This document shows positions 1-9,895 of a stretch of 64,000 bases of DNA, piece by piece (the first letter of the stretch is position 1; the number at the start of each line of letters is the position of its first letter). The notes under the pieces are model-generated. The model did not search any database and had not been told where the DNA came from. It saw only the letters and a program-made list of their open reading frames with translations. Made by a program: the position numbers and the translations under genes. Origin of the DNA: Coemansia sp. RSA 487 (taxonomy: Eukaryota; Kickxellomycota; Kickxellomycetes; Kickxellales; Kickxellaceae); the NCBI GenBank assembly GCA_027577595.1, contig JANBRJ010000077.1, positions 1 to 64,000 of the forward strand. Reading direction: 5' to 3'.

Positions 1-2811
1 CAACAGCAACAGCAACAGCAACAACAGCAGTTTTCAAAGACCATTATCGGTGAGGAGAACGACGACAACAACGGTGGCGAAAACGATGAAAGCAATAGTG
101 CAGTTACTTTTGAAGGGTCCGGGAGCTTGTTACAGAGTTTGCTCGATAGGGTCCACAACATTGAGCAGTACTGCAGGCAGCTTGTACAGATGCAAACACA
201 GCAGGCACAGCATATCATTACGCTTGAGGCAGCGATCCAAAGCACCGCCAGTATTCGTACGCTGTCTCCACGACCTGAAGCCGTTTCGACAGCTGAATCG
301 GAGAGCGGTGCCATTTCAGCAGCAGAAGCAGCAGCAGCATCCACAGCATTTGCTACTACTGGTGCGTATCCTCTGACAACATACCACACGCATCAGATCC
401 ATCAGACACATGCTGCAAGTCGAAGTGCTACCGATTCAGCAGCCATTTCGCCGCGTGGTAGAAGCCGCAGTCCAGTTGTTTCTTCTGCTGCTGTCATTTC
501 ATCATCGCTATCGTCGGCAATTCCGATGCATGAAGCGTCTTCCTCTGCATTCGGCACCTGCCAAGGGGTGCATCACACGCAATATCCTCAGCTAGCATCT
601 GCAGGACCATCCATCCAGCAACAGAATCAGCGCCAGGCTCACGAGACGGGGGGCACGCTGAGCGAAGCTTCGATTCAACAACAGCAAGCACATAGCCATT
701 ACCGTCGCGGGTCGTTTGGCTTGTTCCAGCTACCGTCTGCAGGATACCAGTCGGCGACACCGTCTTCGTCATCGCCGAACAGGCGCTTCAACCCGTATCA
801 CCACACCGGGGGAGCAAGTCCATATTCTGCACGGACCTCGCCGACCGGTCACGCGCAAAAGCAGCAACATCCAGCAGCACCAGGCGTGGTTGATGCAAAC
901 CTTGGTTCTGTTGGCTCGAGGGCTGGCAATACCTTGTTTTCTGCATCCAGCGACCCGCCATCCATGCCTGGCCAGCGCAGGCCAGAGCCATCAGGCCCTT
1001 CTTTTACGGAGACCACGCGAAGCACATTCCAGGTTTCGAGGGTGCGGTCGCGGCGCGGATCCTCCTCAGCTCACCACGGACAGCACAGAAGCAGACACCA
1101 TATATCGCCATCATCGTCCTCTGTGTGGATGACGCCACAACAACAGCAGCAGCATCAGCATCAGCATCAGACACATGGAATAATGTATCCGTATGCAGTT
1201 GTGGACGAAGGCCGCCATGCGGTTGCGCCGTATGCAGTATCGCAAACCCAACCGCACGATGTTTCTGCTTTTGGATACATGGTACCTTCTGCATCAGCTT
1301 CTGCTGCCGCGCATGCAAGCGCCACTGGATCATCATCCAGACCCGGAGGCGGTGAGCAGTATAGTATTTCGCAGCAGCTGTTTGCGGCAGGTCCTGCTTC
1401 AACACGGGCGAAGCGTCCACGCGTTGCTGAAATGGGTGGTGCGTCGCTGTACTCATCGTTACCCAGCAGTAGCAGCAGCAGCAACGAGGCCGCTTTGCAA
1501 ATGCCTCCGTTCCATGGACATGCTGGCCACAATGTCTTGCCACCTATCCGCTCTAGCACAGGCGTGCGTGGTTCGGCTTCTGGTGCTGGTATCGATCCTT
1601 CCCCTGTTCCTCCTCCTCCTCCTCCTCTTCCTCTCCCTCCCCCTCAGGTAGCAACAGCTTCTGCGTTGGGCCATGGTCGCAGAGCGGAGGAGCGTGGTGA
1701 CAGCCTTCCACTAACACGGCCAGATTTGGCTATTCCACAGCACAGTATCCACGCAGCAAAGGACAGAAAAGGAAAGATACTTGCAGTTGATATAGCTGGG
1801 ATTAGTGGGTCTTCTGGAAGTGCAGGCACTCGTACCGGTTCCAGCAGCAGAGGTACCACCAAACGAGCACCGAATCCGGAAGCACAGCCAACACCGACAT
1901 GGCTGGCAACACAACGGCGATACAAGGTGGGGCTTCTCCATCTGCTCACGCTAGAGTCGTTCTACCCAAGCGATGTGGCGATGCTGAATATGTTTAGGGC
2001 ACAGGGCGACTTTTCCAATGAACAGATTGAAACGCACGGAGCAACGCTTCTGTCGTGGGCGCGCAGCTGGCTGCGGTACAATAGGAATGCAGTTCTACGC
2101 AGCACTTTGGAGAATAAGGCCAAAGTGCCATTGCCGCAGCTGGCAGAGGCCCTGCAACACGATCTGCATGCGGAGACGGATTTTACAGAAGTACCGAACC
2201 TGCGACGGTGCGCGCTGCTACGGCTCATATATTTCCAGTGGCAGGCGATTAACAAGCTAGGTACGAAGAGCCAGTCGCTGTATCGGGACTACGAGATCCG
2301 CTTGCGTGAGATTGAAGCACTTCCGACAGTGCACGAGCAGGAGGCCGATTGGGGCGCGATTCTAGACGAAGAGCAGTCGAGACGCTTAGCGCTGATTCGA
2401 GAGAGCCGTGGTAGTGGTGGATCTGCTATATTGCCTAGACCGGAGCAGAATCTACAGCAAAGACACCAGCCGATGCAGTCGGTCGTTATGGCTAGGCAGG
2501 GGACGCCGTCAGCATCCAGGATGCAGCAGCGAGGAAGTGCGCCGGAGCCGCTGAGGCATTCTATATCGGATTGGCCAGCGCATTCGGCGACAGAAGCCGG
2601 GGTAACGTCGGAGCACTATTACCCGCAGCATTATGCGGTGGCTTCAATGGGCTCGCCAGTCGGTATTCAGCAGCAGCAGCAGCATCGTGAAGCAATGGAG
2701 GTGGAAGGCAGTGCATGGGATGACCAAGGAAGAAGAGGAGGTATCCAGGCTGTTGGCAAGGACGATGACAGCGAAATGTCTGTGAATTTATCACCAGAAC
2801 CGCATCACTAA
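1..2811 (+). CDS. Gln/Ser-rich putative nuclear regulator (5' end outside window)
   Basis: The frame is open from the first base of the window, which begins with a run of about ten Gln codons, so this is the 3' part of a longer gene. There is no ATG near position 127; that codon is TTG. Visible protein is 936 residues. Early on there is a short heptad-like helix (residues about 40-75). Then follow about 550 residues of low-complexity Gln/Ser/His sequence, a basic KRPRV-type nuclear signal (near 1410-1425) and a polyproline run (1606-1645). The one compact region lies at residues about 630-775: charged, helical, with a W-x-R-x-W-L-R-Y-N-R segment vaguely like a homeodomain recognition helix. 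That likeness is weak and I do not call a homeodomain. The layout (disordered activation-like arms, one helical module, NLS) suggests a transcription regulator, by inference only. Reading frame: very sure; function: unknown. Confidence 0.8.
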   Translation, partial: QQQQQQQQQQFSKTIIGEENDDNNGGENDESNSAVTFEGSGSLLQSLLDRVHNIEQYCRQLVQMQTQQAQHIITLEAAIQSTASIRTLSPRPEAVSTAESESGAISAAEAAAASTAFATTGAYPLTTYHTHQIHQTHAASRSATDSAAISPRGRSRSPVVSSAAVISSSLSSAIPMHEASSSAFGTCQGVHHTQYPQLASAGPSIQQQNQRQAHETGGTLSEASIQQQQAHSHYRRGSFGLFQLPSAGYQSATPSSSSPNRRFNPYHHTGGASPYSARTSPTGHAQKQQHPAAPGVVDANLGSVGSRAGNTLFSASSDPPSMPGQRRPEPSGPSFTETTRSTFQVSRVRSRRGSSSAHHGQHRSRHHISPSSSSVWMTPQQQQQHQHQHQTHGIMYPYAVVDEGRHAVAPYAVSQTQPHDVSAFGYMVPSASASAAAHASATGSSSRPGGGEQYSISQQLFAAGPASTRAKRPRVAEMGGASLYSSLPSSSSSSNEAALQMPPFHGHAGHNVLPPIRSSTGVRGSASGAGIDPSPVPPPPPPLPLPPPQVATASALGHGRRAEERGDSLPLTRPDLAIPQHSIHAAKDRKGKILAVDIAGISGSSGSAGTRTGSSSRGTTKRAPNPEAQPTPTWLATQRRYKVGLLHLLTLESFYPSDVAMLNMFRAQGDFSNEQIETHGATLLSWARSWLRYNRNAVLRSTLENKAKVPLPQLAEALQHDLHAETDFTEVPNLRRCALLRLIYFQWQAINKLGTKSQSLYRDYEIRLREIEALPTVHEQEADWGAILDEEQSRRLALIRESRGSGGSAILPRPEQNLQQRHQPMQSVVMARQGTPSASRMQQRGSAPEPLRHSISDWPAHSATEAGVTSEHYYPQHYAVASMGSPVGIQQQQQHREAMEVEGSAWDDQGRRGGIQAVGKDDDSEMSVNLSPEPHH

Positions 2812-2984
2812 GGCAAAAAAAGTATCAACAAGTAAAACCAAAGCTAAAATTTCTTATAAGCAAAATAGACTTTTACCATTTTACGCATATTCAATACTCA
2901 TCAACATCAACATCAGCATCAACATAGTCATATTTATAAAGTTTATTATTTTTTGGGTAGAGAAAAGAAGGGGGATTTATGTTA

Positions 2985-4136
2985 TCAGTCAATGTCGTCT
3001 GGAATGGCAACGAGTTTTTGCCCTGACGAAGAGCGAGACACGAGAGCCTCAGGAGAAGTTGGACGGGCAGTAGATTCGCCATCCTCCTGGTCAACAGGTG
3101 TGTATGGTGGGGGGTCATATTGAACGGCTAAGCGGTTGTCAGGCCGCAGCAGCGGGTGGCGAGACGTGCTGGCGACCGGAGGAGCCTGTGTATCAAAGCG
3201 CTCGGTTGTTTGCGAGGGGGAGACGTTGGGGACAGCTTCAATTAGCTGGAGGAACTGGCTTTCAGTCAGGGAGGGAGCACTAGGCTCTGGCATTTTGGAG
3301 TTCATTCCCGATAATGGAGAAAGCTGCGAAGCGGAGGCGATATATGGAGTAGGGTATGAGATCGGGGCACTAAGTCCTGAGCGCCGAACAAGTGATTCTG
3401 CAGGAGAGTCAGTTAGCGCACCGTGCTGGGCAAAAGAATGAGGTTGAACAAACTGATTATGATCCATCATGCTACCATCAAGTAGATCATCGTATGAGAC
3501 GGAGCCAGGGACGTTGTTGGAATCAGTAGGATTCGTTGTTGGTTCGTAGTAGAAATGCGGATTAGTTCTGGCCCAAGTCAAAAAGCGGTCAAACAACCAT
3601 TCGCCTATAAACAAGTATGCAGCCATTAGTGGTGGGTGTGTCAAGGGTAACGAACCATTAGGCTGGGCTGCGGTTTTCCGAGCGTTTTCCAGTAAGTCGC
3701 TATAATGGTTACGGCGTTCGCGCAACCGGTTGACCTTTTCATGTACATCGGAGCGTAGTTGCGACTCCCAGACACCGCGGACTGCAGGGTCATGGATCTC
3801 AGGCCCATATCGTTCCACAGTATGTGCTATTTTCTCCTGAGCCTTTTCGTTAATGCGTGCCAGTTTTGAGTCGTACCATTGAAGCCAAAGCTCTGTTTTC
3901 TTGACATCAACTGGTGGGATATAGTGCATACGGCGGATTGTTAGCCCTGTGGCACGTCGGATGCCTGCAAGCACAGCTGAGGACATGGCTAAAAGGCCTA
4001 TACATGCAAGTGAACAGCCTGTGAATAGACTGTATACGGTGTTTCCATGGTAGTGGTACCCATGCCCCCCGCGATTGCATGCGCGGAACGGTCGCAAGAG
4101 CCCACCGAGAAATATAAACGCACCCAGGAAACCCAT
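2985..4136 (-). CDS. membrane-anchored protein with PPxY motif, unknown function
   Basis: 383 residues from an ATG at 4136. Two hydrophobic stretches near the N terminus (residues about 1-15 and 33-58) predict a membrane anchor or hairpin. A charged helical region follows (about 75-165, with an R-L-R-E-R-R-type segment). A second moderately hydrophobic patch lies near residue 185. The C-terminal half is Ser/Pro-rich and probably disordered, and contains a DPPPYTP segment about 40 residues from the end. PPxY motifs are bound by WW domains of Nedd4/Rsp5-type ubiquitin ligases, so this protein could be an Rsp5 adaptor or substrate; that role is inferred from the motif alone. It runs tail-to-tail with the preceding gene (173 bp apart). 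I do not recognise the family. Confidence 0.72.
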   Translation of the reverse strand: MGFLGAFIFLGGLLRPFRACNRGGHGYHYHGNTVYSLFTGCSLACIGLLAMSSAVLAGIRRATGLTIRRMHYIPPVDVKKTELWLQWYDSKLARINEKAQEKIAHTVERYGPEIHDPAVRGVWESQLRSDVHEKVNRLRERRNHYSDLLENARKTAAQPNGSLPLTHPPLMAAYLFIGEWLFDRFLTWARTNPHFYYEPTTNPTDSNNVPGSVSYDDLLDGSMMDHNQFVQPHSFAQHGALTDSPAESLVRRSGLSAPISYPTPYIASASQLSPLSGMNSKMPEPSAPSLTESQFLQLIEAVPNVSPSQTTERFDTQAPPVASTSRHPLLRPDNRLAVQYDPPPYTPVDQEDGESTARPTSPEALVSRSSSGQKLVAIPDDID

Positions 4137-4396
4137 TTACCGCGCAGAGTTTGGTAATTACTGTTGTTGATGTTGATGTAGAATGGAGGTTGAATTTGTA
4201 GAGGTCAGATTATAAATACATGGAATAAAGCAAAGAGACAAAAATGAGGGATGCCAAAAAGGACTGTGGGAGGCAAAAGGCTTACAGTGAACCACAGCTA
4301 GCTTAACACCCACACAGCCAATAAGGACATTTTGTTGTGACATTGCCAATCTGATAAGAAAAAAAGATGGAAAGCAGCAAATAGCGTGTTTATCAG

Positions 4397-6020
4397 TTGG
4401 CTAGGACATTCAATTTTGCTGCTTCATGTGACTTTCAGGATGAATTTCATACTAGTGAAACAGAACCGAGACAGCCCTCCTCCTCCTATGCGGGCTACCA
4501 GGGCCTGACCCACCCGACTCATCGGCTTGGACCACTGTTGTGGCAGGAAATCACCAACGCAACCCTAAGAGGTACCGCAAGGTTAGTGGCCATAAAAAGG
4601 CCCCTGCACCACACCGTTTCAGTGCATATGGGAGTACTAGTCAAGGGATCATTCTCCATGACAGACCAATCGGCCAAGCTGGTAGTGCCGAATTGCTGAA
4701 GGCATTCCATAAGACTGAATTTTTCATCCAGGATCACTTAATCGTCCTAACGCGTATTTGTCCCCTATGGAAACAATACCCTTTGGTTGTTAACAAATGT
4801 GGCAACTTTTGCTGCCATACAAGCAATCAAGGCGGTGAATGCAGCCCTCAAGGAATATGGAGAAGTTTCCAACATCTAGCTCACAGCGAATCAGTACACT
4901 TTTGAACGGCCCATCACACTACTCTTCAAGAAGAAGCCTAATATCAAGATCCCTGGAAAACCGGTCATTGGCGGGCAAGAGGGCCATGTCAAGGGTATCG
5001 AAATTTACGTCAATATGGTGTGTGCATACTGCAAATCAACGGGCCATACAGTCGACAAGTGTACCAAGAGGCAGAGAGCAGCCGCCTCTCCCACTTTCAG
5101 GCGCTCTACGGAGAACAGGAGACAATTATCAACCAAATACAAGCCAGTTCCCTTCAAGAAGCAGGGAACGACAGTCAAATCATTCTAAATCAAGGCTTCT
5201 TTCAACCAATCGTCAGCGAGAAAGCCACCTGTAGGTATGCAAAATGGTAAGGAGCCAGCAACATTCTATTCAGACAAGCTCGATTTCACCATTCGCTATC
5301 ACGCTTTCGCCAAAAAGCCAAGAAGCCCAGTTGCTGTTCCCCTGCCAAATGTTCAGTCTGTGTAGCTGCTAGCGGTCCATCTGCCACACAAAGATCCCAT
5401 GCCACAAGAACAGATACCTTTGCTAGAGATCCAGCAGCACTAGCAGTATTTGGCTGCAGAGCAGCCACTACCACAGGTCCAGTCCGTAGCTATGTCACTC
5501 CCACCCATATCCGACAAGCCCACCGACTCAAGCATAATGGATTGCGCCATCAAGAGCTTCCGCTCAAGCTCACCCACTCCGACCAAGGTAGCCATCTCGA
5601 CTCTAGTTGTGGCTAAAAGTGGATGCAAACAGCTCTTATTTATGGAGCCAGAGGGTGCGAGGGGGCATGCCAGAAGCTCAGCAAGAGGTAAAAAAAACAC
5701 CCCTTTATCGTTTATAAATGAGACTAAGCGTGGCAACTTTGCATTTCCAGTGGGCTGTGCGATGTTGCTAACAGAGCGCAATCCTTGGATTATCTCCAAT
5801 CAATGTTGACGTCCGATATTGCCATCATGCAGGAGACCAGCGCTGTAGATTCCAGGACAGAATATTGGACCTTGAAGTGGCCTGTCCATCAGTGCTGGAC
5901 TCCGTGTGGAGCGATATTTTTAGATAAAAAACAAAACATTTCTTTTGGGCGTGAGCTAGATGTCTATGCAGAAGGGCGTCTGAGTGCTGCTTCAGTCAAT
6001 GGTTCAGGCTTGTCGTGACT
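4397..6020 (+). mobile_element. LINE (non-LTR retrotransposon) relic: ORF1 zinc knuckle plus start of endonuclease
   Basis: Coding-like fragments in all three plus frames follow one another without a continuous ORF. At about 5021-5062 one frame reads C-x2-C-x4-H-x4-C (VCAYCKSTGHTVDKC), a CCHC knuckle as in ORF1 of non-LTR elements, followed by a basic tail ending near 5187. At about 5764-6018 another frame resembles the start of an apurinic-type endonuclease: an N-V-A-N-R opening, then SDIAIMQETS carrying the catalytic Glu, then a W...CGAIFL strand. Nothing resembling reverse transcriptase follows. The copy therefore keeps the 5' half and has lost the 3' half, the reverse of the usual 5' truncation. 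Many stops and several frame changes show it is dead. A retroviral-type gag was considered for the knuckle, but the endonuclease start fits a LINE. Confidence 0.7.
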
Positions 6021-6905
6021 ACTGATGATATGAGCTAAATATGCCCTATCCAACGACTCATCTTTTTATTCTTTTTTTTGCTGATGATTTGAGGTCAAAC
6101 AAAGAGGCTTAAAAGCCGTAAAGGGGATGTAACAGGAAAACAGATCAAAAGATTTCACAAAACGAAGGAATTGCAGGTATTTGAATCCCAGTATACAGCT
6201 TCTGCTTTTCCAGCAAAAAAGAAGACAAAGGCAAATAACTCCAAGAAAAAAGCTGCAAGGAAGCGTGCATTTTCTTATATATTCAATTCCTTTATATATG
6301 TTGTATTTATCAATCTATACTTTGTTATCACACATAAAATACAACATATGTTAAACAAGTGCAATGTGATATATAGATGTATACTTTACTTTTGATTATT
6401 GGCTTGCGTACAGTGGATTTACAAACTCCAGAACATATGCCAGACAGCTGGCCAGTCGATTTCGCTTATGCACTGCAGTGCCATTAACATGGGTGCATTT
6501 GGCTGTGCTTTTGTCTTATTCAGAGAGATTACAGGATGTGCGCTATTTGTTTATTGAACGCAAAATGTATAGATCGGTGTATCCATGCCGAACCAAACCT
6601 ACATGCTATATGTGGATAAATACAAATGGGAGAATTGTGCTTGTATAGTGCCCGAGGCAAGAACTAGATGAATTCAGGGGCTGGCACTACACTGCTACAG
6701 AATCCACATGCTTTGTAAACAGGCTGGGTGTTTTGTTCGTTGTTCACGTAGACGCTTTGGCCGCCGAACTTTACTGAAGGTGGTAAATACTCTTTGACTG
6801 TCTAGTGTGTGCTGCCTTTGTTGCTGTTTTAAAACATAAACCTGTTACTGACATTTTCTATTTGCTTTATCTGTATTCTTCAAAAACCCTCCCTCCCTCC
6901 AATGT
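6021..6905. other. gene-free stretch after the LINE relic
   Basis: AT-rich. It contains a Lys-rich open stretch at 6171-6395 that has no ATG start and no recognisable domain; it might be leftover element sequence. The last 200 bases are probably the 3' flank of the minus-strand ATPase gene. No RNA gene seen. Confidence 0.5.
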
Positions 6906-9059
6906 TCAGTTGGCATGATCAAAGGACAGCAGTTCGCTGGCTGTACAAAAGTCGTAGCGGTCGCGAACAGCGTCGTCCTCCCAGGCCTTCAGCACGCGAA
7001 GCAAGATGGCAAGCGTAGCCAAGTCGCAGCTACTGGACGCCGACGCGCTACGCAAGCGCACACGTAGGGCATCCAGGGCCTGGACGGAGTGTCCGCGTGT
7101 GGCGCGCATAAGACGGCTGACAAAGTGGACGCGCGCATGGGCCACAGACCGATTGCTTACAGCGACAGGCGCGACGGAGTGAACAAGCGGGATCCCGTCC
7201 TCGCCCGTGCTTGCCATGCTATGGCGTGTGTTGGGGCATCGTGCTGCAGCACGCAGAGCTGTGCCTGTGAGGTTGTTAAAAGACACAGTGTGCCGCCTCA
7301 GCGTGCTGGAGGTGCCAGGGACAGAGGGCTCGAAGAAGGCGCGGCGCTGTGTGACGGACGGAAGCGAAACGAGGACGCGTGCTGTGGCTGGGGCACGTGC
7401 AAACCAGGGCCACGTAAAGGCCGGCATTGCGGCGGTCCATATGGCGTCGGGCAACGGATCCTCGCATTGCGGAGGAAGTGCCAGGGCCTCGGATGTCACC
7501 AGCAGCGACGTGCGCGAGCTCTGCACCGCAGCGATGTCGTCGATGCAGGCACAGAGCACAGCAATCCCGGCGTCGCCCACAACGGATGCCAGCTGCGCAA
7601 CCATCGGCACGAAGACGACGCTGGGCTTCTGGCTGCGCCGCGCCTCGTCAAACACTCGCGCAATGGCGGCGGCTACAGGCACATCGGTGGATGCGATGCT
7701 TACAGCGCGCACCTCGTAGATGCGCATTCCGCGCACAGTTGCTGCGTGTGCGACGGAGGCGCCGACCGCCCGGACGCACATGCCAGGCGCTCCGTAGACG
7801 GCCACGCGCGACCCAAGCGAGCCGCTGCTGCCGTCCAGCAACAGGGCGGCGGCGCGGTCGCAGGCGGGCGACAGGAGGGGCCGCAGATGGCGCGGCAGGG
7901 CAGCAGGCAGCGACGCAATGGCGGCGGATGCAGCCGCCGACGGCCTCATGGCGCCCAGCGCGGCGCGGATGTCGGCAGGCCCGACGCGCACACGGCTGGG
8001 GTCAACAGGCACGCGCTCCACGGATGTGTAGATGTGCGGGAAGCACCGGTCGATGGCAGCGCGCGTGGCCCTGGAGCACAGCGACGCAATGTCGGCGCCG
8101 CTCCAGCCGTCTGTGTGCGCAACGACCTCTGCAGCCAGCGCCTGCGGCCACGGCTGCCGCGACGCCCTTGTGTGGATGGCCAGGATGCGGCGCCGCGCCT
8201 CCGCGTCGGGCAGCGCAAACTCCACCTCGCGGTCGAATCGGCCGGGCCGGCGCAGCGCCGGATCGATGGCGTCGGGCCGGTTGGTTGCGCCAATCACAAC
8301 GACCTGGCCGCGGTCGTCAATTCCGTCCATCAGCGCCAGCAGCGTCGCCACCGCCGACGCGTGCGCCTGGTCCACGCGCGCCCCACGCGCCGGCGCCAGC
8401 CCATCCAGCTCGTCGAAGAAAATCACCGATGGCTGGTACGCCCGCGCCTGCGCAAACAGCCGGTGCAGCCGCCGCTCGGCCCCGCCCACCCACTTGCTCA
8501 GGCAATCGGCGCCGCTGCGCACAAAAAACGCTACGCCCTTTGTGCTGTGCGCCAGCGCCCGCACCAGCAGCGTCTTCCCTGTCCCTGGCGGCCCGTGGAA
8601 CAGAACGCCCCGTGGCGCGTGCTGCCCCAGGAGCGCAAACATCTCGGGATACTCCAGGGGCATCGACACTGCGTCCCACGCGGCGCGCATTCCTTCGTCC
8701 GCCCCTCCCACGTCGTCCAGCGTCACCTGGCGCCCCATCGTCCCTTGTGCTGTGGCTGCACGCCGGTACGCGGCTTCGTTGCGTGCGCCTGCCTTCTTGC
8801 TGCGCTGCAGCCCCAGCTCCACCAGGTTGATCGGCAGCGATGCCTCGCCGTCGCTATCGCTGTTAGTGTCGGTCTGCCCTGCACCATTACTTGCACTTGA
8901 CTGCCGTAGATTGTACCGCGGTTCTGTGCCTGTGTTTGCATCTGATCCGCTTTCGTCAGAGTCGGCGACTTTCCTTGGCCGCCCGCGCCCCCTTTTTGTT
9001 GGCCCCGTTCCGTTTCTGTTTGTTGCTTTTCTTTTGGATGTCTCGCCTTTGCGTCCCAT
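6906..9059 (-). CDS. ATAD2/Yta7-type AAA+ ATPase lacking a bromodomain
   Basis: 717 residues from an ATG at 9059. The N terminus is basic and includes an AT-hook (RGRGRPRK, residues about 23-31) followed by an acidic stretch. The first AAA domain (about 110-370) is canonical: D-D-V-G-G entry, Walker A GPPGTGKT, Walker B IIFFDELDG-type, GATNRPDAIDPALRRPGRFD with sensor and arginine fingers. The wording (RGVLFHGPPGTGKT, LSKWVGGAERRL, ALMDGIDDRGQVVVIGATN) matches the Yta7/Abo1/ATAD2 group of histone-handling chromatin ATPases. A second, degenerate AAA-like domain (about 400-590) has lost its Walker motifs, as in that family. Family members are usually 1,200-1,400 residues with a bromodomain after AAA2; here the protein ends with about 110 residues that do not look like one. 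The gene is GC-rich and intronless. Chromatin binding through the AT-hook is inference. Confidence 0.86.
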   Translation of the reverse strand: MGRKGETSKRKATNRNGTGPTKRGRGRPRKVADSDESGSDANTGTEPRYNLRQSSASNGAGQTDTNSDSDGEASLPINLVELGLQRSKKAGARNEAAYRRAATAQGTMGRQVTLDDVGGADEGMRAAWDAVSMPLEYPEMFALLGQHAPRGVLFHGPPGTGKTLLVRALAHSTKGVAFFVRSGADCLSKWVGGAERRLHRLFAQARAYQPSVIFFDELDGLAPARGARVDQAHASAVATLLALMDGIDDRGQVVVIGATNRPDAIDPALRRPGRFDREVEFALPDAEARRRILAIHTRASRQPWPQALAAEVVAHTDGWSGADIASLCSRATRAAIDRCFPHIYTSVERVPVDPSRVRVGPADIRAALGAMRPSAAASAAIASLPAALPRHLRPLLSPACDRAAALLLDGSSGSLGSRVAVYGAPGMCVRAVGASVAHAATVRGMRIYEVRAVSIASTDVPVAAAIARVFDEARRSQKPSVVFVPMVAQLASVVGDAGIAVLCACIDDIAAVQSSRTSLLVTSEALALPPQCEDPLPDAIWTAAMPAFTWPWFARAPATARVLVSLPSVTQRRAFFEPSVPGTSSTLRRHTVSFNNLTGTALRAAARCPNTRHSMASTGEDGIPLVHSVAPVAVSNRSVAHARVHFVSRLMRATRGHSVQALDALRVRLRSASASSSCDLATLAILLRVLKAWEDDAVRDRYDFCTASELLSFDHAN

Positions 9060-9895
9060 CTCTTTGTTTATATCAGGGATATCCTTTCGTGCGTATGGAT
9101 TAAATGGGCGTTATAAAATACAAATACTTTTGGATGTACCAAATACAGGGGAAAAGCAAGAGCCTATCACTTCCCACTTTTGTGCTTGTTCCTTTCTTTT
9201 TGAAGCCTGCCAAAGTATCCTGTTTCTTGTTTGTATCTGTTGCTGTGGCGTCTTGTGTGCCGTTTTGCTATATATATATGTATTTTTTTTTGAAATTGTG
9301 GCTTGCCGCGTTTTGATCCTTGCTGGATTACAGCACCATCAATCAGGCAAATGTACCAGCCCTTATCGTTTTTGTATATCGACTGGGCAAGATTAAGATT
9401 ATCTTGGCCTCATAAATATTACAAGCGTCACATGCTACTAGCGATAGCCGATCATTGAAAACAATGAATACGTCATTCATTTGCCGATTGCCATCCAGAC
9501 AAAGGGAACTCCGTTGTCCTTATTATTTACTGCATTTGATTCCTGTATCTCCGTAGGTGGTATTTTATGCACTGGTTACTGAATGCTACATTGAACCTCC
9601 AACAGCCTGCTTATTCTGCAATACGTGAACATATGGGGGGGTCCATTGAATAAACAAATATGCATGGTGCAATCGTTGCAATATGTTTGTTTTGCAAAAC
9701 AAAACGAAAAAGGCAAATCTGCTGTCCTCGTGGGTACCAAAAACTTGTAGTCATATGCATGTCGACGATATAAATCCTTCCATTCTGGTGCTATTGCTTG
9801 GCTTTCCTGTCCTTTTTGCTTTTTCAACAAGAAAAAGAAGACTATACTTTACTAGCACCAACTGAACTATTCTTTTGCAAACTACAACACCTAGT
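9060..9895. other. divergent intergenic region with TATA box
   Basis: Shared upstream region of the minus-strand AAA ATPase and the plus-strand ABC transporter. A TATAAAT at 9769-9775 lies about 125 bases before the ABC transporter ATG. No coding potential was seen otherwise. Confidence 0.5.

Noticed and set aside
127-127. start of the first gene at position 127
   Set aside because: The codon is TTG and the frame is open to the window edge, so the true start is upstream.
6171-6395. Lys-rich frame after the LINE relic
   Set aside because: Begins at TTG and shows no recognisable domain; may only be element debris.
7089-8900. 603-codon plus-strand open frame over the AAA ATPase gene
   Set aside because: Antisense shadow of a GC-rich gene: low-complexity His/Arg/Gly translation, no motifs, while the minus strand encodes a textbook AAA domain.
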